A stretch of DNA of 64,000 bases from Otatea glauca (lineage: Eukaryota > Streptophyta > Magnoliopsida > Poales > Poaceae), in assembly GCA_036346275.1 (NCBI GenBank), contig CM070715.1, positions 73,271,667-73,335,666 on the forward strand, in the 5' to 3' direction. The stretch's first letter is position 1. Each line of letters begins with the position of its first letter. The translations under genes were made by a program, and so were the position numbers. This document shows positions 35,467-46,220 of the stretch, piece by piece. Under the pieces are notes generated by a model, which saw nothing but the letters and a program-made list of their open reading frames with translations, was not told where the DNA came from and searched no databases.

Positions 35467-37863
35467 CTACATGATGCTCTACTCTCACACGACCAGAAGC
35501 GACTCTAGTACATGATCTAGGAGCCGGAACTGGGTTGGTCCGCCGTGGTGCAAAAACCAGACCATCCCAGTAAGGCTGCCTGGATCTCCTACCAGAAAAT
35601 ATCTCACGCCGCTGATATCTACCTCGATGGGAAAAACGAGGAATATCAAGAGAACGGCGAAAAGACTGACCACGAACAACTCCAGGACTAAAACTCGAAT
35701 GAACAGCCTGAAAACCGAGTCCTGGATGCTGCAAAAAAATAGGCGACTCTCTAACCTGTCTAGAAGCAGTGTGTGCCTTAGGACCACTCAGAGTCTGGGG
35801 ATGACTCTGAATACTCCTAAGAGCAGCAACACGCTCACGCCGAGTATTCTTGGCGCGCCTGAAGCAAAAATCTACTAGGTGACCATCCTTCGTACAGAAG
35901 GTGCATGTGTACTTCGCCTTGCTAGAGGCAGAAGCAACAGGAGTAACACCCTTCTGGTCAGAAGTCCTATAGACAACCCTAGCAGACCTAAACACGGTGG
36001 TACTCACTCTGGGAGTACCACAATCTTACCACTCTTGAAGCCGCGCACAATAGTGGGAGGATGTGCCCGTGCGTGCTCCAAGGGGTCAAATCCTAGACCC
36101 TGATTAAATCTGCTAATCTTGGATTGGTCTAGAATAAGATTGAGTTTCTTCTTGCCTCCTACAAATTTCTCGAGAGTGCTCATGAGATACTCACACTCCC
36201 GGAAGAAAGTGGCACATGAAGAACAGGAAAGAGAGGAAGGAGAGGAACCAGAAAGAGAAGCTCTCTCAGCACGTGCATTTTTCTCCCTCAGCACGGCTGC
36301 CTCAATCTTGAGGGCCTTACAAGAAATGCAAGACATATTTCTAATCCTATGGGCTTGGTCTTCTAACTTCTTCCTAAGTTCGACATGGATTTTATCCATA
36401 TCATCCTTAACCCCAACACACAGCAGGCAACCAGTTTGTGACTTAACTAGTAAGTCCTTAGCAAGTTGATCACACTTGACATTCATAGCATCATTGTCAA
36501 GTTTTAGTTGCCTATAGCCCTCACATGAGCTGACTGGGTCCTTAGAAGCATGCATTTCAAGTTCATCGTTTCTAGAAGAAAGCTTCCTAAGGTGATCGCT
36601 CGTAGCATCAATTTCGGCAAGCAAATTAGGGCAATTTGAACATGAAGGAGTAGAGTGAGTATGAAGAAAACTAGCCTCGACAGGAATAGCATCAACAGAA
36701 CTAGTGCTAGCATTCTTCAACCTAAGACCATCAAGTTCAACAAGCACACTATCATGCAAAGTTCTTAGGTTCTCCAGCTCCACAAGCAAAGCATCACAGA
36801 GTGTACAGCTATCAGAGTCTCGGGAGGAACATGATTTAAGTGAAGCTAACTCCCAAGATAGGCTATCTACCTCCTTCTCTAACTCAGAACACCTCGACCT
36901 AGCATTAGCATGAAACTTGTCTAATTTACAAAAGGCATCATTTAACTCGTCGTAGGTGGGTACCTCATCCGTGTCGCTGTACAGCTCAGAGTCGCTTACT
37001 TCAATGGCGCCTGCCATGAAGCACATGCCGGAGAAGTCATCGCTGTCCTTCACCTTCTCTTGCGGATCATCCTCGCTTGCATCACTCCAGTTCTCCGTGT
37101 CAGAGAGCTCAATGTCGTCCAATGCGGCGAGAACCCGGTGAAAGAGCTTCTTGTTCTTGGCAAAGTTGCGGTACTTCTTCTTCGCTGACTCACGAGCTTA
37201 GGCCTTCTCGTTGTGGTTCTTGTCGGTGTAATCGTTCTTGCCAGAACCGCCTTGTTCGTTTTTTCCCTTCTCCAGCTTAGTACAGTTTGCTCGAATGTGG
37301 TTGGGGCCACCACACTCGAAACAGGTGATCATCCCACCTCTCTTGCTCTCTCTCATCCTCTTGTATACATATGAAAATTTGCGAGCAAGAAGAGCAAGCT
37401 CATTTTTTGGAAATTTTTCCAACTGGTCATTGCTTAGCTCGCAAAGGGCGGAGAGAGAGAAACCAATAGAAGAATCAGAAAGAGAGGATCCAATGGGATC
37501 AGTGACCAAAGCCATCGACTGAAACTTCGTCTTCCTCGAGACGACGTCGATCTCATGAGTCTTGAGGGGGGAATAAAGCCCGTCAAGAGTCAAGGTCGAC
37601 AAGTCAGTGGTGTCCTTGATGGTGATCACCTTCATCTCCCAAACGCGCAAATCGAATGCGGTCAAGAAATGTCGAGCATTATCCGAGTCAGAGTATATGC
37701 AACCAACTGCTCGAAGATCGCTCAAAATCTTGGTAAACCGACCAAAACACTCGTTAAGACTCTCACCAGCGTGTTGTTCAAACTTGTTGAACTCACGCTT
37801 GAATTGGTCCTGTCTTACCGTCTTGATTTGATTAGTACCCTCATGGTAGGCATCGAGGGTCAC
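35345..37863 (-). pseudogene. copia gag of element B, C-terminal and central parts
   Basis: The central capsid at 37198-37863 (QDQFKREFNKFEQHAGESLN) ends in the knuckle CFECGGPNHIRANC. Next comes a 372-codon open frame (36004-37122): an acidic start, a long heptad-rich region (LEKEVDSLSWELASL, KLSSRNDELEMHA) and five CxxC pairs (CTLC, CSNC, CLLC, CISC, CSSC). A second CCHC knuckle, CTFCTKDGHLVDFC, lies at ~35871-35912 in the frame that overlaps into protease. This is the best-preserved gag C terminus in the window. Upstream, gag is cut by the solo LTR at 37884. Coiled coils in this part are known for Sirevirus gag; a role for the CxxC pairs is not known to me. Confidence 0.82.
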
Positions 37864-37883
37864 CCAAATCTGGTGAACAGAAC

Positions 37884-38766
37884 TTTCGACGTTTCGAGCA
37901 CCGGCGAGTGAATTTTTAAGTCTAAGGGGCCGCGCGTTCCCTCTCCTTGAATGGTTAGACTCAGGAGCCCAAGATGTATACTGGTTCGGGCCGAATGTCC
38001 CTACTCCAGTTCGTGTGGTGGTGCTATATTGCTTCGGGTGCAGATGACTGCACGGTTTTTACAAGCGGGAGCTGAGGGCTCGAATGGGTGAGAGCGAAAA
38101 CAGCCTATTCGTGAAGACCGAGAGGAGGGAGAGCCCCCTTCCCAGAGGATCCTGCCTCCCTTTATATGGCCGGAGGGGGCAGGTTACATGGGAAGTTGGG
38201 AGAGGAAAGGATGAGGTGATCTATGCTAGGAGTTCTGGTCCTTCGTCTTGGCGATTGGTCAGCGTCCGCTTCACCCCACGCCGGGTTGGTGGACTCATTG
38301 AGCAGAGCAATTTGACGTTTCATCGGGAAATAGTACACCTGCCCTCTGCAAGCCTGTCAGGCACTGACGTTGCCTCGGGAGGGAGCGCGTCTTCACGCCG
38401 TGCGTGTCTGGACGATGAGACCGGAACTTGACTTCGGCAACCTCCTCGCCACCTCGGGAAGGAGCCACATGCCCCTGCACAGTCACTCTAAGCTGTCATG
38501 TCCGTAGGGCACGTGGCTAATGACCGGCAGAGGCCCGATACTTGGCCCTCAGCGGAGATCGCCTCAGCTTGGTCGGAGCTCGTGGGGAGTCCGACCTATG
38601 GCGAGGGTCGGACGTCCCATTGGGTCGGGGACGAGCTTGGGGCAGCTCATTAGGTCGGGGTCGATCGTCCTTCGTGGCCCCGCGGGGCCTTTGGTCGGAG
38701 CCGGGGTTGGGGCAGCCCGTTCGTCACTCCGGGCCGTTGGGGTACCCATGGTATGAGTACTCGTCA
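37884..38766 (-). mobile_element. Solo LTR inserted in element B gag
   Basis: The solo LTR is 883 bp and is flanked by the target duplication agaac at 37879-37883 and 38767-38771. Removing it and one duplication restores collinearity with element A gag. It is the same family as 43730-44667; its first bases read tttcgacg where the relative has tgtcggcg. A TATA box on the minus strand (38161-38166, ATATAAAGGGAGGCAGG) gives its orientation. No internal region is present, so it arose by LTR-LTR recombination. Open frames within it are not genes. Confidence 0.9.
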
Positions 38767-38771
38767 AGAAC

Positions 38772-39030
38772 GAAGGTGAGAAATCCTATCGTACTCACTG
38801 CGGCTAAGGCCCTGTATGAGGATGTTCCTTGCCTTAGCATTTGCCTCAACGTCAGCCATATTCCCAGCCGTGACGTTCTCATCGGCAGGAACCTCATACG
38901 GGAGCTTCACCTTCTGCCAAATCAGGAAGCCCTAGGCAGTGATGTACGACTCCATTCGAGATTTCCAAAAAGGAAAATCAACTTCAAAGAAAATAGGAGG
39001 CTTGGTGGAATATTTGTCCATCATCATGAC
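38772..39030 (-). pseudogene. copia gag of element B, N-terminal part
   Basis: The minus-strand reading begins ATGATGATGGACAAATATTC and matches the N terminus of element A gag (27430-27692), ending at the solo LTR. It has a premature stop near 38933 where element A is open. It lies just below the primer-binding site at 39068-39079. Confidence 0.75.
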
Positions 39031-39067
39031 TCTTGAGACCGGTCAAGATCTATGGAGAGCAAAACGT

Positions 39068-39079
39068 GCTCTGATACCA
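39068..39079 (-). other. Primer-binding site of element B
   Basis: The minus strand reads TGGTATCAGAGC two bases inside the 5' LTR boundary at 39082, complementary to initiator methionine tRNA. Confidence 0.88.
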
Positions 39080-39081
39080 AT

Positions 39082-40004
39082 TGAAAGACCAAGATAGCGA
39101 TCAGAGGGGGCTGAATGATCCCAAATTAAAATATGTTCTCTAAGGAAGATCACAAATACAGATTTTCACCCAAAGAAACCAAGCCAAAATCCTTAGATAT
39201 CAAATGGAAGCGAAAGGATCAATTTTCACAAAAATCAGCCTGAGGCCGGTGCAATCGCACTCTGGGGGCGATACTACTGGGTTACTGTAGCTACAGTGAA
39301 AAATCAGGCATATGAACATCGTTTTCAGCACAGGTTCAAATAGAAAAATTGATGTATCTTTTGATTCATTGATCCAAACTCAACCAAACTTGGTAAACCC
39401 TTTTTGGTTCCACCATGAACCCAGCGCAACAATTCTATCACGAATTGGGGTTAGTATAGACCAAAACGGACCAAAACACTTCAACCAAGTGAAACATTCT
39501 GTTTTCAATACAGCAGTGATCTTCTAAATTTTTTATGATTTTTTATGTTGCTCAAATGAAAACGTGTCAACATCAAAAAGTTGCGTTTCGAAATTCTCTA
39601 CAACTTTCATGTAGAACACATAATTTTTTAAGCACGGGACAACCTTCAAAAAGGCATATTACTGCATGATGTCAAAATCGGTCCGTCATACACGTGAAAC
39701 TCACTGAGATTTGGTCCGTCATACACGTGAAACTCACGCGATATTTGGTCCGTCATACACGTGAAACTCACTGAGATTTGGTCCGTCATACACGTGAAAC
39801 TCACTGAGATTTGGTCCGTCATACACGTGAAACTCACTGAGATTTGGTCCGGCGTAAACGTGAGACTCACTGTGATTTGGTCCGACATAAAAGCACTTCC
39901 AACTTGAAATCCATTTTAAATCCAAACTCAAATCTAAGCTATCCAAGATCACATAAAATCAAATACTCATCATAAACATGGATGGACCTCCACATGGTCC
40001 TTCA
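39082..40004 (-). repeat. 5' LTR of element B, internally deleted
   Basis: The LTR is 923 bp, from tgaaagaccaag at 39082 to ggtccttca at 40004. Relative to 33180-35024 about 980 bp is missing between the ccaaacttgg motif (39385-39394) and the tttttggttcc motif. The deletion removes the TATA box. It differs from that in the 3' LTR, so the two outer LTRs were eroded separately or the element had mixed templates. Confidence 0.82.
39679..39892. repeat. 33-bp G-box minisatellite in element B 5' LTR (long allele)
   Basis: About 6.4 units, two more than in either other LTR of the family. Most units carry CACGTG. Confidence 0.85.
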
Positions 40005-40009
40005 ATCCA

Positions 40010-41099
40010 TTTTTCGTTCGGTGCAATTTTGCCGACATCTCGGCAAAACCTGCCAAAATTTCGATTTTCTCGGTAGAAAAAAAAATCCGGATTTGAATTT
40101 TTATTTTTGTATTTTGTCCGAGATTTGTTCGAAATTTCTAAATCTCACCGATGTTTCGTTCTGCAGTCATGGATGAGATTTGGAGCAAAATGAGATTTTG
40201 AACCTGGTTTCGCCTTCAATCCCCCTTAAGCAGGGTTTGAAAAATCAATGAAAATCTCTTGGTATCAAGCATGTTTGATATTTAGAACCAGTTCGTAAAC
40301 CGGTTCAATTCAAATTTAAATTCAAAAAATTTGAGAATTTTGGAAAAATTTATCCAAAATATTTGTGTGAGGTCATGAGGCAATGCTAATGATGATGTAA
40401 AATTTTCAGACGATAACCAAACCTGTGGTTGTTTTTTAAATTCTTATAGTGCTATTGTCTTTGTATATGCTCTTCTGTTTTTATTTTCTAGGATCACTAA
40501 ATGAAGTCTAATATTTCTAGAAATTTTATTACATGATTCTTGGATACTGTTTATGATATCATTAAAATTTTAGAGTATGATCAAGCTTGTAAATTTTTAT
40601 TAAAATCTAACAGTGTCTCTATTTCTTTTTCATTAATTGTTGTTTTTAATTTTCTATGATGCTTGGGAACTTTTTATGATACCATTAAACTTTTAGAGTA
40701 TGATCAAGCTTGTAAATTTTTATAAAAATGTGTCATTTTCTCTATTCCTTTTCATTAATTGTTGTTTTTTATTTTACAGAAGCACTAAATGAATTAAAAA
40801 TTATTGAATTTTCTCTGAGGTGTTTTATAGATTAATTGGGATTTATTTAGATTTTATGCAAAAAAAATTCAATTTTCGTTTAGTGTGCTGATTTTTTTAT
40901 GTAAACCGGACTAAAATCGAAGAAAACTGAACGAAAATCGAAACCGGTCCGTCAAAAATCGGTCAAACCTATCGGTTTTTGTTTTCTCGCGGCTTTTTGG
41001 TCACCAAATTCAACAAATTTGACTTTGCAAATCGTTTAGTTTCTACCGATTTTCTACGAAAATCAGTGCCGAGGGGTGGCCTATTCGGTATTGTAAACT
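40010..41099. repeat. AT-rich unclassified dispersed repeat, right half
   Basis: Continues the repeat at 29517-30859 after element B. It holds two diverged ~130-bp tandem units near 40545-40790, sharing attaaacttttagagtatga and caagcttgtaaattttta. Towards the right end are motifs of the type accggt/aaaatcg. No coding frame. Confidence 0.55.
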
Positions 41100-42070
41100 T
41101 GAAGGACTGAAAATAACGACTAAAGAGGGGGTGAATAGGAGCCAAATAAATTTTTTCCTAAAATAACAAGTTAGATGAACAGTACAAATCAAGTGGTCGG
41201 ATGAACATGGCACATAAGCTGGTCAGATGAATAGTAGTAGCTAGTCGGGTGAATAGTAAAATCAACACGATCTCAAAACCAAAATTTATGTACCTTTTGA
41301 TCTGCTAATCTAAAACCTATGAAATTTTTCATACACCTTCTTAAGAAAGTTAGGAACATATTCTAACCTTCAATCATAGAGATTAATGTCAAAGTTTCCA
41401 CACTTTTCCAATCTAAGAAAGACTGCATCAAAATTGGGCAAAAACCACAAACTTCACCCTGAACTTGCTCATGGAGATTTGATGATCAAAATGACCTTAG
41501 ATGGTCTCCATATCACAGCAAGAAAGAATAACAAGGAAAGAGCCCTCAAATAAGCAGGAACATGATCAACCAAAAATCTCTCTTTTCAAGAAAAAAAATC
41601 GGTTTCTAGCAAAAATTTAGAAGAGGGAGTTGCAGCTCGTCTAGAAAATTAGGACATGATCTATAGAACATCTATTCAACAATCATTCATCATTGACAAC
41701 ACAAAAACAAGAGAGGTAAAAAATCAAAAGGGAAGAGCAACCAGATGAGCATGAACTTGAGCACAAAAATGATTTTTATTTCTTCATGAGAAGAATGGTT
41801 ACAAAGCCTCACAACCAAGTGAGCAAAGCTCAAGAGAGCGTATGAAAACCAAAATCTTTCTTACAAACCCTGAAACCCTGAGAGTTCTCTCTACCTCTCT
41901 ATTTATAGTCTAACCTGAGCAATTTTCACTCTTGATAACTTCCTTCTCCCACAAGAAACCTCGTCAAGAACTGAGATTAACTCATACATAAACGAATTGC
42001 TCCATGTTCAAGGTGGCACGAAGAAAACCTGGACTAATCTAGATGAGCTGAGATTAGCTCTACATTCCCT
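41100..42070 (-). repeat. Decayed copia-type LTR (relative of element A LTR)
   Basis: It begins tgaaggactg at 41100 followed by gagggggtgaatag, the same edge as the LTRs of elements A and B. It then aligns loosely with 27840-28700, including gggtgaatagtaaaatcaac. It retains ctatttatag at 41901-41910 (minus-strand TATA box). The far end is unclear, around 42070. No internal region is attached, so it is a solo or truncated old LTR. Confidence 0.6.
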
Positions 42071-42885
42071 ATCGACTAACTTAAGCCTGCGTGCTCCGTT
42101 TTGATTTCTCTCCTTCCTCTGCGCCACCGCCGAAATGTTGCCAGATGTGACGAGAAAAACCAGTACTCCAGTAAGTTAAAGGACAGCGTCCATCTCTGAA
42201 TGAATGGGCATGCTCTACACACGTATAATGGACTAATGGAGCAAGGTGATCTTACTAACATGGACATGGTAATGGCGCACGACGGTGTCGCGTGCTGCTA
42301 GCTTGGCCGGTGGCTGAAATGGACGGGCGACGCAGAGTTTGCGAGGGCCATAAATGTGCACATGCCAACGGGTCACAATGTTTGTACCACGAACCACTGC
42401 TTTCAGCTTGCGAGCGAGGAATCGTACCGTGGCGTCGCCGTTCCATGCCTTATCTATGCACTGTTCCTACAACAGTAGTACTTTTTGGCAGATGGTACGA
42501 TTCCTGTGACTAAGGTTTGTCCCCGGCAAACAAAGCTTGGCCAAGATTGATTGACGAAGCCGATCAAATTTTTGGCCAAACAGACCAACGGCATTTCAAG
42601 CTGTGGCTTCAAACCAAAACCCATGAAGATCAAACGAGTGGCGCGGATTGCGTGCTGCCGGCCGGCATGCAGCTGCCGCGAGGAAACCTTAGCTTTTTTT
42701 AGCGGTCTCACACTTTTTTTTTCCAAATCTAATCCATACAAATAAATTTATAAAAGTGACTCCCTCCCAAACATTAGAGCAGATGACTGGACCCGCAGCA
42801 GCCTAAGCAACCGTGGCCGGAGCTAGATAACAAGCTAGGGCAATGCTGCAAGATGGGGTAACGTGGTACCCGAGCTTGACAGGAC
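42071..42885. other. Intergenic sequence, no gene seen
   Basis: Short open frames on both strands overlap each other and resemble no family. The segment near 42545-42590 (tttttggccaaacagacc) looks like the edge of a small DNA transposon, but no second edge was found. Confidence 0.4.
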
Positions 42886-45401
42886 TAGGGATGACAGTTT
42901 TACACATGGGTTTGGGTACCCACGGGTACCCGATCCGATAAGATTGGGCACGGGTAGCACTTCAGATCAACGAGTTTTCGGATTTGGATACCTGATAAGG
43001 TTATAGGATGAGTGTGGGTGCTAATTTGTACCCATGGTTACCCAATGGGTATCCTATGACATATGGGTCCCACTTGTTAGACACACAAATAACCATGTAA
43101 CTCGGTCATTTGTCGGTCCTGCGCCAACACAAGTGCCCATCGCCCGTCGGCCATTCAGCCCCAAATCCCCAATCCCCCAATGCCACGCCCGGCAAACCCT
43201 AGCTCATGGCCTCCTGCACGGCTACGCGCGACCGACCACCAGCGCCACAACCCTCCCATTCCCCCAAGCGTCGGCCTCGGTTAGTCAGCTCCTGTTTCCT
43301 CCTATCCTCTAGTCATCCTGCGCACGGGCCGCACGGCCGACCGCCGCAACCGCACACCCGACCCCCTCATTCCTTCGGGCTCCCCTACCAGATCTCCGAA
43401 TCAACTAAATCTTTGCTCAGTCCCAGACGCAGAGATGCCCAGTCCCCCGGCACCCCCTACGCCTCTCGTCAGATGGCCTGAGTCCACCCCAAAGCGTGCA
43501 CTCCGTCCTCCGCTCCCGAGTACTAGGGGCTGCGCTATTTTCTTTCTCTCGCTGGTGATTCGCTTGACGGCTGATCTCTTCCGACTTGGCTGGGGTGGCA
43601 CCGAGATTCTGGGAAATGGGCGCGTACTCCTCGCTGGCCGATGAGATGGATGGGTCGAGAGTTTTGGTGCGGCTGCAGATTTCCTCCCCTTTTAAATCTA
43701 CGCCCTAGCGCATCATCTGAAGAACATAGTGTCGGCGTTTCGAGCACCGGCAAGTAAATTTGTAAGTCTAAGGGGCCGCGCGTTCCACTCGCTGAATGGT
43801 TAGACTCAGAAGTCCAAGATGTATACTGGTTCGGGCCGAAGGTCCCTACTCCAGTTCGTGTGGTGGCGTTGTATTCCCTTCGGTACAGATGACTGCACAA
43901 AGTTTACAAGCGAGAGTGCTAATGGCTTAATGAGATGGGTCTGATCCCCCTCCTACGGGGGTTCCTGCCTCCTTTTATACGGAAGGAAGGGGCAGGTTAC
44001 ATCGAGAGTTGGGAGAGGACGAGGTGACCTACACTAGGAGCTTCGGTCCTTCGTTCTGCTGACTGATCACCACCTGTCTTGCCCATGCTGGGTCGGTAGC
44101 CTAGTTGGCCAGGGCGGTTAGGTATTTCCCCGGGAAACGGCGTACCTGCTCTCTGCAAACCTTACGAGTGTTGACGTTGCTGCGCATGACGTGGGCGTTG
44201 CCTCAGGAGAGAGCGTGTCTTCGTACTGTATGTGACCGGCTGATGGGACTGGGAGCATGACTCCGGCAGTCGTTAAACCCTCTTGGGAAGGGGCCACCTG
44301 CCCTTGTATAATCATTTCGATTGACCCCGTTCGTGGAGTACGTGGCTGTAGGCTGGTGGGGGCTTCGACACGCGGCCCTTGGCGGATGTTACCTTGGTTT
44401 GATCGGAGTCGGGGGATCCCGTCCCGCCAAGGGGGTCGGGAGCCCTGCTTGGTCGGAGCCGGGGGGTCCCGTCTCGCGGCGGGGGTCGGGAGCCCTGCTT
44501 GGTCGGAGACACTTCCCTCGATCGGTCGGGAAGGGGTGTCTTGTGTGGCCTTGCAGGTGCTTCGGTCGGTAGCGGGCTGGGAGCGGCCTGTTGGGCTTGA
44601 GCTGTGCTTGAGGCCGCCGGCTCGTCACTTCGGGCCGTTGGGGTACCCCTGTTATAAGTATTCGTCACATAGTAAGAAATATTTCAGTTTTAGGTGCTTC
44701 TCCATCTTGATCTTCACTTGTTCTTGAGCACAGCTTTGGCTGGTGAGGAAGAACTCCAGATCATTGATCTGTTGTTGGCTAGCTAGTTTTTGTTCTGGTC
44801 TTCTGCACCCAGCGTTTCAGTTCTGTGCTTGGTGACCAGAAGGTTTGGTCTTTGTGGCCGAATCTTTGTGAGGGAATATGGCTGGGAGAAATTGATCCTG
44901 TGCAGCAGCTTGTGATGCTCAGTTTCGCACTCGGTGTGTCACAATTGCGAAAAGGGCTCTGTATCTCCGAGATCCAGGCGGGCTTCACTGCGGCATCTAA
45001 TTTCTAATAGCCTATTCGTTCGGTTAGCATTCTGATCTGAACTTTGTTGGTAAAGTAATCAACTAACAAATGCTAGTATTGTATCATGTTTGTTGATTCA
45101 GTTGCTACTTCTGTTGGATGATTGCACTAAGCATTGTTGTTCGGTTAGTATGTCAGTCATATACTGATCTGGATATATACTGTTCTGAATTTAATCTAAC
45201 AGTTAGGACTTTAATAACAATGATGATCTTATTAGTTCTCTAGTGACCTAGTCTAGGAATGATATACCCATGTGTACCCATCTGGTTCGGGTGTAGGTAC
45301 AAATCTGTACCTGAAAAGCCTAGTGGGTTCGGGTGGGCAGTACGGTTTCGAGTTTGAGTGGGCAGTAGTCGTACTCGGAGGTACCCACCTGATTGCCATC
45401 C
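42886..45401. mobile_element. Probable non-autonomous hAT-type transposon remnant
   Basis: The left edge, tagggatgacag at 42886, and right edge, gattgccatccg ending about 45402, form imperfect terminal inverted repeats (GGATGrCA core) of the kind seen in plant hAT elements. Both ends carry clusters of gggtaccc and related motifs (42908-42935; 45270-45390), typical hAT subterminal repeats. No transposase was recognised. The inner part (43130-43640) is GC-rich. A matching 8-bp target duplication was not found. A solo LTR (43730-44667) sits inside. Confidence 0.5.
43730..44667 (-). mobile_element. Solo LTR with target duplication CATAG
   Basis: The solo LTR is 938 bp, from tgtcggcg at 43730 to ttcgtca at 44667, flanked by catag at 43725-43729 and 44668-44672. 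Same family as 37884-38766, and with better-kept ends. The minus-strand TATA box at 43971-43979 (TATAAAAGGAGGCAGG) gives orientation. Two copies with different duplications show independent insertions. Open frames in it are chance. Confidence 0.92.
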
Positions 45402-45402
45402 G

Positions 45403-46025
45403 TGGTACCACAATATCCGAGCTCGGTAGAAAGGAGAGCTATGGTGCCGATAATCCGCTACAATAGAAGAGCGTGATAAGTGATATACTTTTGGCTCTCG
45501 GGAGTCTCTTTGTAGGATACTTGGCCAAAGTGTGACCTGTTAGCCCATAAGTCAGTACTGTGACGAAGCGGTTGTTGCTCACCCGATACGATCGTACGAG
45601 GTCACAATTTACCCAACACGATCATCCGGGGTGAACAAGAATTGGGGATCGGATGCGGCGAAATTCCGCCAATGGTGAGATGTTCGATCGACTCCTCCCC
45701 TTTGTGGGGGTCGGACCTCACGAGTGAAGCAAGAGCGGCTTTCGCGCTAGTGCGCTCAATCCGTTGCTTGTTCTTTCGCGCTAGTGCGCTCAATCCGTTG
45801 CTTGTTTTGTTGGAGTTTTTCATTTTTTTTCTTGAGAGATGCTGTAATCAAATTGGATTTGAACTCCTACATATGTTACTGGTGTTTACATGCAATATGG
45901 ACTAAATTTTCGATTCCATTCAAAAAGAGATCAAAAGCGAAAACAGATACAACGGAGCAAAATATGGCAAAGCTTGTTGGCGATCATAACTCCACTGACC
46001 TTCAACTGTTGGTGCCGTGAGCGCC
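45403..46025. other. Upstream intergenic region of the glycine-rich gene
   Basis: No coding sequence seen. It contains a perfect or near-perfect 34-bp direct duplication (next feature). It also has a looser pair of related motifs, cacccgatacgatcgtacgag and acccaacacgatcatccgggg, near 45580-45625. Confidence 0.5.
45739..45806. repeat. 34-bp tandem duplication
   Basis: Two head-to-tail copies of a unit beginning ctttcgcgctagtgcgctca. Each copy has the short inverted core gcgctagtgcgc. Confidence 0.85.
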
Positions 46026-46028
46026 CCA

Positions 46029-46063
46029 ACCTCCCCTCTCCTCTCTCACGTCTGTCTCTCTTT
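46029..46063 (+). promoter_or_regulatory. Pyrimidine-rich core-promoter patch
   Basis: A run of C and T (ctcccctctcctctctcacg onward) sits about 160-190 bp upstream of the start codon. Pyrimidine patches of this kind are common in plant core promoters. No canonical TATA box is clear; tacttaa at 46139-46145 is a weak candidate. The leader would begin around 46150-46170 (inference). Confidence 0.4.
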
Positions 46064-46220
46064 TAATGGCCCATGTCACCCAACCCTTCCTCTCGCACGG
46101 TAAAAATCGCCCATTCTCTGCAGGAGCATTTGCCTCCCTACTTAACCAGAATCCACACGCTCTCACCAAGATCACACAAACACTTCACAGACAAACGCAC
46201 CGGCCAAGAGAGCCACGGCC

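Larger units (their letters stand above)
30865..40004 (-). mobile_element. Copia element B (Sirevirus-like), chimeric, with target duplication
   Basis: The outer LTRs (30865-31555 and 39082-40004) share orientation and are flanked by the 5-bp duplication atcca at 30860-30864 and 40005-40009. On the minus strand the 5' half of the internal region (primer site, gag, protease) is at 35025-39081 and the 3' non-coding part at 31556-33052. Between them integrase, reverse transcriptase and RNase H are missing. An inverted polypurine-tract-plus-LTR piece of the same family (33053-35024) is present instead. A solo LTR of another family (37884-38766) interrupts gag. The element cannot encode its own replication. 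Confidence 0.88.

Noticed and set aside
38542..39036. 164-codon plus-strand frame across the solo LTR and gag of element B
   Set aside because: It runs over an insertion junction and is antisense to recognised gag sequence.
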